Shown: one piece after another, positions 26,459 through 34,216 of the stretch
Layout of the letters: each line of letters begins with the position of its first letter
Numbering within the stretch: the first letter of the stretch is position 1
NCBI RefSeq assembly: GCF_902810445.1
Contig: NZ_LR778175.1
Location: 248,001 to 312,000, forward strand
Length of the DNA stretch: 64,000 bases
Reading direction: 5' to 3'
Origin: Candidatus Nitrosacidococcus tergens
GTDB taxonomy: Bacteria; Pseudomonadota; Gammaproteobacteria; Nitrosococcales; Nitrosococcaceae
The notes under the pieces: model-generated
The model's input: the letters and a program-made list of their open reading frames with translations, nothing else
Told to the model about the DNA's origin: nothing
Database searches by the model: none
Translations under genes and position numbers: made by a program

Positions 26459-27847
26459 CTAAGAGCAGTCTGGTATTTGGTTTGTTGCAGGATTTTGAGA
26501 AATAAGTCCTTGGTCTTCCATAAGATGTGGAGTTAGCATTTCAAGCCCCGCATTCAAATTAGCTTGATTATCCACCTGAAAAGTGCTTAGTATAGGGATA
26601 CTATTTGTATTGTTGGGAATAAATTTTCCTCCCGTATCAGCACTTTCCATAAAGCTTGGATTTGAGGTGATACATTCCGAATCTGATGAAATAGGAAGTA
26701 GTAAAAGTGCATGTAGGTTGCCATTACTATCTGTGCCATTAGCAGCGATCTGTCCACTATTATCAACACCTACTGCATTTTGAATGGTATAACTATTTTC
26801 TCCGGTAATCAGATTATTTAAATCATAGGTTTGCCCATTTGCATTTCGTAAAAAAGCACGGGTTATAGGGCCTTGATCTGGATTATCAGTACTTTCTAAT
26901 TGAAAAGAGCCTACAATTTGCCCTAAGTCATTTATTCCATCAAGAGTCATACCCTTACTATTAAGAGGTGGTGCTAGCAACGTAATTCCTGATTGAATAT
27001 CACCTATAAAAGATGTAGCCATCTGATTATCACTTGTATTTACTATAGTACCTATAATTTGTCCTTGGTTATTTAGATCATCAACACCGATAACCTTTGA
27101 TTCAGATACTATGTCTGATATGGGTAAAAGGACTATTTTTGTAGAATCAGTAGGGTTACTAATGAAAAGCTGTGTTGTTGCGTTTATTTGCTCATTAGTT
27201 TCTATAGTGTTTGGGAAAAAAGTCCCGGCAAATTGCCCTTTATCATTGATGACAATAGAAGATACATGATTATCTCCTAAAGGAAGTACGGTACTAATAT
27301 CAGTAATACCTTGAGCATTACCTATAAACCCTTTTCGCAGATGAGTAGATGAAATTTGAGCAATTACATTGGCTGGAACAAATAAATTATAAATACCTAC
27401 TACTTGCCCTTGGTTATTCATTTTTCTAGGACTAGTACTTAATACCAGCGATCCCATAGTTTGGGGATCGGTTAAATTGTTTAAATCAATAAAACTATCT
27501 TTCTCTCCAATAAAAGTATGGAAAACAAAAAAAGAAAAATCGTCTATAAAGCTTTGAAGTAAAATCTCACCTAATACTGTACCAGCATTATTTACTCCAA
27601 GGGCTATTGGAGCTTCAGGAGCAAAACTTACTCCCCATAAAGCATTTAAATTCTCTATAGTTCCATTAGGAGTTCGAAGTGCAAAATATGAATCTATTAA
27701 TTCAAGAATTAAACCATTATCACTTACGGAGACTGTTGCAGAGTCTTTACCTAAATCAACAATTCTATATTGAGGGGAGATAGCATAAGTAGGAGAAATA
27801 ATCAATAAATATAAAATTATAGTTTTGAAAGATAGGTAAGATTTCAT
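26459..27847 (-). CDS. Secreted HAF-repeat protein of unknown function
   Basis: About 462-aa exported protein; the preferred start is the ATG at 27847 (an AGGCG ribosome-like site precedes it), giving a signal peptide MKSYLSFKTIILYLLIISPTYA. The ATG at 27865 adds six residues. The mature protein carries at least five NxxGQxxG-type repeats (NNQGQVVG, NDKGQFAG, NNQGQIIG, NDLGQIVG, DNSGQIAA), each with a nearby FIG or AFL strand. This is the pattern of the extracellular HAF-repeat family (TIGR02913). These repeats probably form a beta-propeller-like array; no enzymatic motif is seen. Function unknown. A decayed copy of the C-terminal region lies immediately upstream (27962-28316). Confidence 0.8.
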   Translation of the reverse strand: MKSYLSFKTIILYLLIISPTYAISPQYRIVDLGKDSATVSVSDNGLILELIDSYFALRTPNGTIENLNALWGVSFAPEAPIALGVNNAGTVLGEILLQSFIDDFSFFVFHTFIGEKDSFIDLNNLTDPQTMGSLVLSTSPRKMNNQGQVVGIYNLFVPANVIAQISSTHLRKGFIGNAQGITDISTVLPLGDNHVSSIVINDKGQFAGTFFPNTIETNEQINATTQLFISNPTDSTKIVLLPISDIVSESKVIGVDDLNNQGQIIGTIVNTSDNQMATSFIGDIQSGITLLAPPLNSKGMTLDGINDLGQIVGSFQLESTDNPDQGPITRAFLRNANGQTYDLNNLITGENSYTIQNAVGVDNSGQIAANGTDSNGNLHALLLLPISSDSECITSNPSFMESADTGGKFIPNNTNSIPILSTFQVDNQANLNAGLEMLTPHLMEDQGLISQNPATNQIPDCS

Positions 27848-27961
27848 AGCCACGCCTAAATCCATATTTTTTATCTGAAAAAAACTTAAATATAGTTTAG
27901 TATAAAAATACTTATTTGCTGAGTTTGACTATCTCTCTAGTTTCTATGTAATTAATTTAAG

Positions 27962-28316
27962 TTAAGCCATATCCCTAGATTTAGGAGAAATCTTAAATTT
28001 GGCTCGAAGTAAGACTGTTAGAAGCTTGTCCTTAATTTTCTTTAGATACTGAGTGCGTATTTTATGCCCAGCATTAAAATTGGCATGATTGCTAGTATTG
28101 AAACTATCTAAAGTGGGAGTATTGCTAAATATTATTAGGAATAACTCTCCTTTTAGTATCTATACTGGCTCCGTAACTGCGGGCTAAAGTAGTACATCCC
28201 GATCCTGAAAAGACGAGAACGAATAAAGTATTATGATTATCATCACCCAGCGTACCTGATTTACCAAGGATACTCACCACAATACTACTGGTATTGATAA
28301 TACTTACCGTACTCTA
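27962..28316 (-). pseudogene. Decayed second copy of the HAF-repeat gene (C-terminal part)
   Basis: Translation of the minus strand aligns with the end of the intact neighbour. NTSSIVVSILGKSGTLGDDN then CTTLARSYGASIDTKRRVIP parallels DNSGQIAANGTDSNGNLH and CITSNPSFMESADTGGKFIP. After RVIPNNI the frame shifts near 28130, and NTPTLDSFNTSNHANFNAGH matches NSIPILSTFQVDNQANLNAG. There is no start codon and the N-terminal three quarters are missing, so this is a frameshifted remnant of a tandem duplicate. Confidence 0.75.
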
Positions 28317-28379
28317 TGCTTATTTAATAAATAAAAATTTTTATCCTAGCAAAGTTAATAACTTTACTATATTAACCCT

Positions 28380-29312
28380 ATGCACTTTACTTTCCGCCAA
28401 CTTCATATCTTTGAATCAGTCGCTCGAAATTTAAGCTACACTCGGGCAGCAGAAGAGCTATTTTTGAGCCAACCTGCGGTCTCCATGCAAATTAAACAGT
28501 TAGAGGATCATATTGGATTAGAGTTATTTGAGCAGATTGGAAAAAAGGTTTTTCTTACAGAAGCAGGTAAAGAGCTCTATCACTATAGCCAGAAAATGTT
28601 CAGAGAACTCAATGAGGCAAAAGATATTCTATGGGAAATTAAGGGAGGTAATCAGGGAACATTAACCATAGCAGTAGCCACTACGGCGACTTATTTTGCA
28701 CTTCACTTGTTAGGCTGTTTTCGTGAACGATTCCCTAGAGTTAATATCAGCTTAGATGTAGCAAACCGGGAAAGCCTATTAAAACGCTTAGATGAAAACA
28801 CGGTAGATATGGTCATTATGGGAAAACCTCCAGATAGTGAAGAAGTTATTGCAGAGCCTTTTATGGAAAACCCCTTAGTTGTTGTGGCTCCTACCCATCA
28901 CCCGCTCGCTAAAAGAAAGAAAATACCCTTAGAGCTACTACTTAAAGAAACTTTTATTTTACGAGAACGTGGTTCAGGCACCCGAAGTGCAATGGAATTA
29001 TTTTTCTCCAAGCTAAATACTACGATTCCTTCTTCTATTGAGATCAGTAATAATGAAGCAATTAAGCAAGCGGTACAGGCAGGTTTTGGGTTAGGAATTG
29101 TCTCTCAACATACTTTAGAGAAAGAGCTTACCTTAAAACGCTTGCTCATCTTGGATGTAGATTCTTTTCCCATTATGCGGTACTGGTATATAGTCCATCG
29201 GGAAAACAAGCGATTTACCGCATTGCAACAAGCCTTTAAGGACTTGGTAATTCAAGAATCAAAAGAATTAATTAATGGTACTACTTTTCAAATTAATCCT
29301 GAGCTAGGGTAA
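28380..29312 (+). CDS. cbbR: LysR-type regulator, CbbR-like
   Basis: 310-aa LysR-family transcription factor. The N-terminal winged helix-turn-helix (about residues 1-62) includes RQLHIFESVARNLSYTRAAEELFLSQPAVSMQIKQLE. The effector domain carries GTLTIAVATTATYF, MGKPPDSEEVIAEPFMENPLVVVAP and RERGSGTRSAMELFF. These closely follow CbbR, the activator of Calvin-cycle operons, but no cbb gene is in the window. The CbbR label rests on remembered motif similarity. Its 3' end overlaps the convergent mutL end by 20 bp. Confidence 0.85.
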   Translation: MHFTFRQLHIFESVARNLSYTRAAEELFLSQPAVSMQIKQLEDHIGLELFEQIGKKVFLTEAGKELYHYSQKMFRELNEAKDILWEIKGGNQGTLTIAVATTATYFALHLLGCFRERFPRVNISLDVANRESLLKRLDENTVDMVIMGKPPDSEEVIAEPFMENPLVVVAPTHHPLAKRKKIPLELLLKETFILRERGSGTRSAMELFFSKLNTTIPSSIEISNNEAIKQAVQAGFGLGIVSQHTLEKELTLKRLLILDVDSFPIMRYWYIVHRENKRFTALQQAFKDLVIQESKELINGTTFQINPELG

Positions 29313-30984
29313 ACCAAGAGTCCATTTCTCTTTTAGATATTTTTCGCCAAAACTTTATCTTTGGGCTGAGATTTTGTTGAAAATAACTCGCTAGTTCCTG
29401 AAGAAACCCATCTGTTTCTTGTTGTGATGAGAATGAGGGATTAGAAAATAATTCAGGAGTAATGGTATTGATAATCAAACTTTGTATTAACGCTAAGTTT
29501 AGATCTTTTTGATTTTTATTGATAAATTTAGGAAGCAGGGTAGCTAAAAATATTGTAAAATCTGCTCCTTTCATAATATCTGGGGCTTGCCTAAGAATAA
29601 TTAGATCATTCCCTAGTCGGGATAAATCAAACCCTATTTGAAGTAATTTATCTTTATTAGATTCTACCCATTCAGCTTGTATTACAGATACCTTTAAAGC
29701 TAAGGGGAAAAGCAAAGGCTTTCTAATAGTATCTCCTTGAGCATATAACTTTCTTTGCACAAGATAGGCTAGTGCCATGGGTACATGAATAATTACTAAC
29801 CCTGTTGTATTTTCTGCTAATAAATAGTGCTTTAGTATTATCTCTTTAGCTTGACCAAATAGGGAATTATTATTTTCAGATTGTAAAGATTGAATTGGAT
29901 AGACAGATCCATTATCTGCTACCTTATGATCGGTGAAAGAGATTTTAGAAAATGATGAAAAATATTTAAACTGTTTTGATGATTTTCCTTGCTTAAGTAG
30001 ATCAGTAATTATACCGGCAATAAAATTATGAATTTGCCAGCCTTGGGCAAGTCGTACTTCATTTTTAGTAGGATGCACATTTACATCCACTTGATTTGTA
30101 GGTAATTCTAAATAAAGTACATAAGTAGGATAGCCACCTTGAGAAAGAGCATGATAGGCTTGTCGTACTCCATGGCTTAAGACTCTATCTTGAACCATAC
30201 GTTGGTTAATATAAAAATACTGTAAGGTATTTTGTTTTCTGGAAAATTCAGGGGTTCCTAACCAGCCCCACAATCGTAATTCACCAATTTTTTCTTCAAT
30301 ATAAATACTATTTTTAAAAAAAGACTGTCCACAAATTTCAATAATTCGTTTTTCATACTCTGTTGAGTGCTTTCTGGAAGGGAGATTATAAATGAGCTTT
30401 CCATCATGATGAGCTTTAATACCCACTTGAAAATAACTTAAAGCAATCTGGGCTAAAACTTTTTTTAGACGAAGAAATTCTGATTTTTCACTTCGTAGAA
30501 ATTTACGACGGGCCGGAAGATTATAGAATAAATTCCGCATCTCAACAGTAGTGCCCACTGGATGAGAAATAGGTCGAATAGATTTATCCGTATCAATTTT
30601 CCAGCCATGATCTTCGCTAGAAATACAAGTGCTTAAAGATAAATGAGAAACTCCATCGATGCTGGCAAGAGCTTCACCCCGAAATCCTAGGGTACTAATT
30701 CCTAATAAATCCTCTTCCTGAGTAATTTTGCTCGTAGCCTTGGAAGCTAAAGCAAGAGGTAAATCTTCTTGGTAAATACCACAACCATCATCACGGACAC
30801 GAATTAAATCAATTCCTCCCCCTTCACAATCAACATAAATATGTTGCGCTTTGGCATCTAAAGCATTTTCAATCAACTCTTTAAGCACAGAGGCAGGTCG
30901 TTCAATTACCTCCCCTGCAGCAATCCTAATCGATAGACTAGGAGAAAGATATTGAATTCTGGGAATAATAACATCGATAACCAT
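29293..30984 (-). CDS. mutL: DNA mismatch repair protein MutL
   Basis: 563-aa GHKL ATPase that links MutS to MutH or to its own nuclease activity. The N-terminal ATPase shows IAAGEVIERPASVLKELIENALDA (about 20-43), the RDDGCGI motif (about 63), SKITQEEDLLGISTLGFRGEALASI (about 87-111) and LFYNLPARRKFL. A dimerisation domain starts after about residue 370. No DQHAxxE(x)4E endonuclease motif is seen in the C-terminal part, as in E. coli-type MutL. It normally follows amiC/amiB in gammaproteobacteria; here amiC is 6 kb away across inserted accessory genes. Confidence 0.95.
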   Translation of the reverse strand: MVIDVIIPRIQYLSPSLSIRIAAGEVIERPASVLKELIENALDAKAQHIYVDCEGGGIDLIRVRDDGCGIYQEDLPLALASKATSKITQEEDLLGISTLGFRGEALASIDGVSHLSLSTCISSEDHGWKIDTDKSIRPISHPVGTTVEMRNLFYNLPARRKFLRSEKSEFLRLKKVLAQIALSYFQVGIKAHHDGKLIYNLPSRKHSTEYEKRIIEICGQSFFKNSIYIEEKIGELRLWGWLGTPEFSRKQNTLQYFYINQRMVQDRVLSHGVRQAYHALSQGGYPTYVLYLELPTNQVDVNVHPTKNEVRLAQGWQIHNFIAGIITDLLKQGKSSKQFKYFSSFSKISFTDHKVADNGSVYPIQSLQSENNNSLFGQAKEIILKHYLLAENTTGLVIIHVPMALAYLVQRKLYAQGDTIRKPLLFPLALKVSVIQAEWVESNKDKLLQIGFDLSRLGNDLIILRQAPDIMKGADFTIFLATLLPKFINKNQKDLNLALIQSLIINTITPELFSNPSFSSQQETDGFLQELASYFQQNLSPKIKFWRKISKREMDSWFTLAQD

Positions 30985-31087
30985 GGTAGCTATTTTAGCC
31001 TATTAAAATATTGTCTTTAGCAATCTTTAACTAAATTAGTTAATCATAGTAAAGACTAGCCCATGAGCCGGTTGCTACAATATCCTC

Positions 31088-31228
31088 TGCTTGGCTTTGA
31101 TATAAAGCCTAATTAGAAAGGGCATAGATAGTGTGAAGATTAAGCATTATTTGTACTGTATTTTAAGGAAAGCTACCATTATCTACTTGACTCCAAATGA
31201 TACTTAAATCAGTAAATTTTCAAAACCC
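31088..31228 (-). pseudogene. Relic of an Asp-box (BNR-like) secreted protein gene
   Basis: Minus-strand translation in one frame reads GF*KFTDLSIIWSQVDNGSFP*NTVQIM and then YALSN*ALYQSQ. This aligns with residues around GLWESTDLGATWTSVDNGSFPENTVRVV and YALSNQGLYQSQ of the intact gene at 34217-35986. Three in-frame stops interrupt it (at 31220-31222, just after NGSFP, and at 31109-31111), and a few codons are missing in the middle. It is a clear fragment of a diverged paralogue. Confidence 0.75.
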
Positions 31229-31257
31229 TACCACTTCCAATAGCACTGAAAACACTA

Positions 31258-32193
31258 CTATTGCCCATTACTAAGCTTAGAGAGCAGGGCACTAAACTGA
31301 CCATTTGGGATAGCTGCTTGTATTTGGCTGGATAATGCATTGATTTGTGCCATTAAAACACTTAATTGACTATGAGGGGTGCTAGTAAAGATATTGTTGA
31401 CTAGTGTGGTAAAGCCAAGTTCATTACTCAGGTTACTACCGATGTCATACATACGGTTAGCAACAAAGAAAGAAGCACTACTTAAAAAATTATCTGCACT
31501 AATAAACACAATAGGTGCCCCTTCTGGGCTTACAAAACCTACCATATGATTAAGGCCATAAAGTTTTGCTATAAAAAACCTACTGGTACTTCCGCTACCA
31601 CTCACACCGATATACGTATTATTACCTAAAGATAAAGAAGGAGCGGAAGCAAAACCAATAATATTAGATTTATTAATATCACCTCCCATAATCATGGGAG
31701 TGTTCGTATTCGGATCGCTATATTCCTGGCTTAAAATGATAAAGCCACTATTATTAAATAAATTTGGTGGAGGTGATGAGCTTGCAACTGACCATGTTCC
31801 AATGAGTAAATTTAAATTATCTGTTCCATACTTGAAATTAAGCCGTTGAATACCAATATTATTAATGGATAGATTACCATCACTATCCACAGTATAGGTA
31901 TCTGTTTCTTCAGGGATAGTAGTATTATCTGGGTTAGTTTTCACCATTTGGACAGTAGCAGTACCCTGTTGAAATAAACTGCTTCCGCTGGTCCAGGTGC
32001 CATCTATGTAGAATTTAGATACAAATATTGTATTATTTTGAACTTCAATATTAATCCCTCTAAATGCGTTAGTAGGCTGGTTAGCAATATAAAACCCATT
32101 CTCTGGAGCAAAAGGGGATAAGGAAGATGCGGCTTGCACATAAATAGAAAAACACAATAAAAAAATATTTATAAAAAACCTAGCTTTATTCAT
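31258..32193 (-). CDS. Secreted protein of unknown function, paralogue of the 8.9-kb gene
   Basis: 311-aa exported protein with a signal peptide (about residues 1-21, cleavage near VQA-AS). The mature part begins PFAPENGFYIANQPTN and then EVQNNTIFVSKFYIDGTW, parallel to the PENGWWWNP...EVQNNTVFAALFIYD start of the 8908-9855 protein. The two also share IQRLNFKYG...LNLLIGTWSV. The rest is Ser/Asn/Gly-rich and probably beta-rich, ending in a helical tail (SQLSVLMAQINALSSQIQ). There are no cysteine motifs, unlike the paralogue. Function unknown. It is the first gene of the insertion beyond mutL. Confidence 0.75.
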   Translation of the reverse strand: MNKARFFINIFLLCFSIYVQAASSLSPFAPENGFYIANQPTNAFRGINIEVQNNTIFVSKFYIDGTWTSGSSLFQQGTATVQMVKTNPDNTTIPEETDTYTVDSDGNLSINNIGIQRLNFKYGTDNLNLLIGTWSVASSSPPPNLFNNSGFIILSQEYSDPNTNTPMIMGGDINKSNIIGFASAPSLSLGNNTYIGVSGSGSTSRFFIAKLYGLNHMVGFVSPEGAPIVFISADNFLSSASFFVANRMYDIGSNLSNELGFTTLVNNIFTSTPHSQLSVLMAQINALSSQIQAAIPNGQFSALLSKLSNGQ

Positions 32194-32356
32194 TTTTTTA
32201 TATCTTTTACATTTTACTTATAAAGAGATTAATGAATTCCATATACTTATTTCTAAAAATAAAACGAAGCTATCCCTACAATAATTCATTGTTAGTATAT
32301 CTTGTCATTTATTCATTTCTAACCAGTATAGTTGAGAGCGTATAGGCTATAAATCC

Positions 32357-32957
32357 CTAAATACTACCTCCAATGCCTCTAAATTTCTCCACAAATAACG
32401 ATATTTTTTGAAAAACATTCTGTTTTTTTATGAGATACTGAAGGTTAAGCAGATTTATTTTAGGTAGGGTATCATTGAGTTCTGCACTATTTTCACTGGC
32501 ATATCCTTGCTTTAGCGAAGTGTTGATATAGTATTTAGCCGCATCTATATTTAACTCTTCTGAAGTAATAAGAATTTCCGCCTCACGCTTTTGTTCGGTT
32601 TGGACAAATGAGAAAAAAGCTTCAATAATACTTACTTTATTTAGGATAGTCTCTAAGTTAGTTTGATTGATAAAATCTATTAATAAATGTGCTTTAGCAC
32701 GATGGTCAATACTAGCACGAATTAAGTAGATGGGCTTCTTCAACCAAAGTAGACTTATTGTCCATTTTCTTATTTTTATGATACTCAAAAGTAAGCTCCA
32801 AAATATAATCTAAGTTGATTTCTTGAGATCTCAGTAGCTCTACTTCAAATACCACATCATTCCAATTTACCGTAGATTTTGCCTGATTTTAGTTTGATTT
32901 TTCCCGTTGTAACCAATCTCGAATATCATGATAAGTGGAGCGATAATCTTGAATCAT
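32357..32957 (-). pseudogene. hsdR: hsdR remnant (type I restriction subunit, C-terminal part)
   Basis: C-terminal helical end of a type I restriction motor subunit. From an ATG at 32957 it reads QDYRSTYHDIRDWLQREKSN, stop (TAA 32889-32891), then WNDVVFEVELLRSQEINLDY in the same frame. A frameshift near 32790 leads into RAKAHLLIDFINQTNLETIL, DAAKYYINTSLKQGYASENS and ISLFVEKFRGIGGSI. These blocks follow the HsdR C-terminus in order. The N-terminal nuclease and helicase domains (roughly 800 residues) are absent. It joins directly to the hsdS fragment, so a deletion removed the middle of the operon. Confidence 0.85.
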
Positions 32958-33622
32958 TCGCTTTGTTGTTGGCATAGCTTAATTTCACGAGATAAGCCTT
33001 CAGTGATAGAATGGGTGAGGGTATCAAATTGATCTAAAATAGCAATAATTCTGGCTTGTTCGGAGAGAGAGGGAACAGGGACTAGTAATTTTTCAACCAC
33101 TATTTTTGATAAACGTGGTACACTCGCCCGACGAACTTGAGAAAAAATTTTATCCTGTTGTGTTAACAACACATAATATAAAAACTTACTTTTAATATTA
33201 TTCGGTGTCAGGAAAAAATAGACATCATCTGCCGCCCAAAAACTAATATTACTATAACCAATTTCTCCCGCTGCTCCTGCACTGATAATAAAAGTTGTAT
33301 CTGATTTAACATTACTTTCATGATAATAACCAAGTGGGATCATGCTATTCTGATAAACAGCGTAATCACCAAATTTTTCTCATTGACTCTTAACTAACCT
33401 TTTTCCTCGTTGTATTTTTACCATCTCCCTCAGCATTTTCCACTCAAATCCTACCTTTGCTAGTTCCTGCTCACTTAATAATAAATCCCGATAATATTAT
33501 TGGTACTGCTTCTTCCGTGCGTTACGTTCTGTAGTGAGTTCTGTGAAGGTATCTAAAATGCGAACAATTTTATTTTGAATATTAAGTGGAGGGAGAGGGA
33601 TTTTTATATTTAATATCTCGCT
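32954..33622 (-). pseudogene. hsdS: hsdS remnant (specificity subunit, distal half)
   Basis: One frame reads IKIPLPPLNIQNKIVRILDTF and RKKQYQYYRDLLL (central conserved region), then RGKRLVKSQ, a TGA (33380-33382), EKFGDYAVYQNSMIPLGYY, AGAAGEIGYSN, VRRASVPRLSKIVVEKLLVPVP and ILDQFDTLTHSITEGL. That is the second target-recognition domain and distal conserved region of a type I specificity subunit. The first target domain is lost and a nonsense codon splits the rest, so no functional HsdS is made. Confidence 0.85.
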
Positions 33623-33626
33623 TTTT

Positions 33627-34109
33627 TTAAAGCAAGAATACTAGCACCATAGCTAAACGCTTGTTTTTATCTGTGACTGTATTGCCTAAGCGATTACTGG
33701 TAGTATCAAAATCAGCAAATAAACCTTTAATGGCTCGCTCGGACGGGTAGCCATGAGCAGAGCTTTCAATAGCTTTGAAGATATGAGCTAAATCCGTATT
33801 TAAGCACTCATTTTCACTCGCACGATTGGCAGCATTTTCAAATAACTGGCTCGGATAAATAAAAAAGCCTTTGGTTTTAACGGCATCGTCTTTAATTGCT
33901 GGGGTAATTACTTCATCGGCTATCTGAGCATAATGAATAGTGTCGTCCCCAGCTTCCATGTAATCAGTAAAATGCTCGCTGATAAAACGATAAAATAGGG
34001 TACTCAGCACATATTGCTTAAAATCCCATCCATCAATCGGGCCTCGCGCCTCATTGGCAATTTGCTAGATTTATCGTTGTAAAGCTGCTCTCTGTTGGAT
34101 ACTGGTCAT
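33627..34109 (-). pseudogene. hsdM: hsdM remnant (type I methyltransferase, N-terminal part)
   Basis: From an ATG at 34109 the frame reads MTSIQQRAALQR, stop, I, stop, QIANEARGPIDGWDFKQYVL, then STLFYRFISEHFTDYMEAGDD and LFADFDTTSNRLGNTVTDKN, matching the N-terminal helical domain of HsdM. Stops are TAA at 34071-34073 and TAG at 34065-34067. The frame ends after 161 codons against about 500 in HsdM, and the AdoMet-binding and NPPF motifs are missing. Inactive. Confidence 0.88.
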
Positions 34110-34159
34110 AGATAATGTTCCTGTATCTTATAATTTTTTTCAATTTATATTTTATAAAA

Positions 34160-34180
34160 AAGGGGCTTTTTTAGCCCCTT
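34160..34180 (-). terminator. Rho-independent terminator
   Basis: 8-bp GC-rich arms (AAGGGGCT and its complement) with a 5-nt loop, followed on the minus strand by a long T run. It lies downstream of the 34217-35986 gene. Confidence 0.85.
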
Positions 34181-34216
34181 ATATTCTATTTTAGAAAAAA
34201 AAGTTTTTTAAACTAA

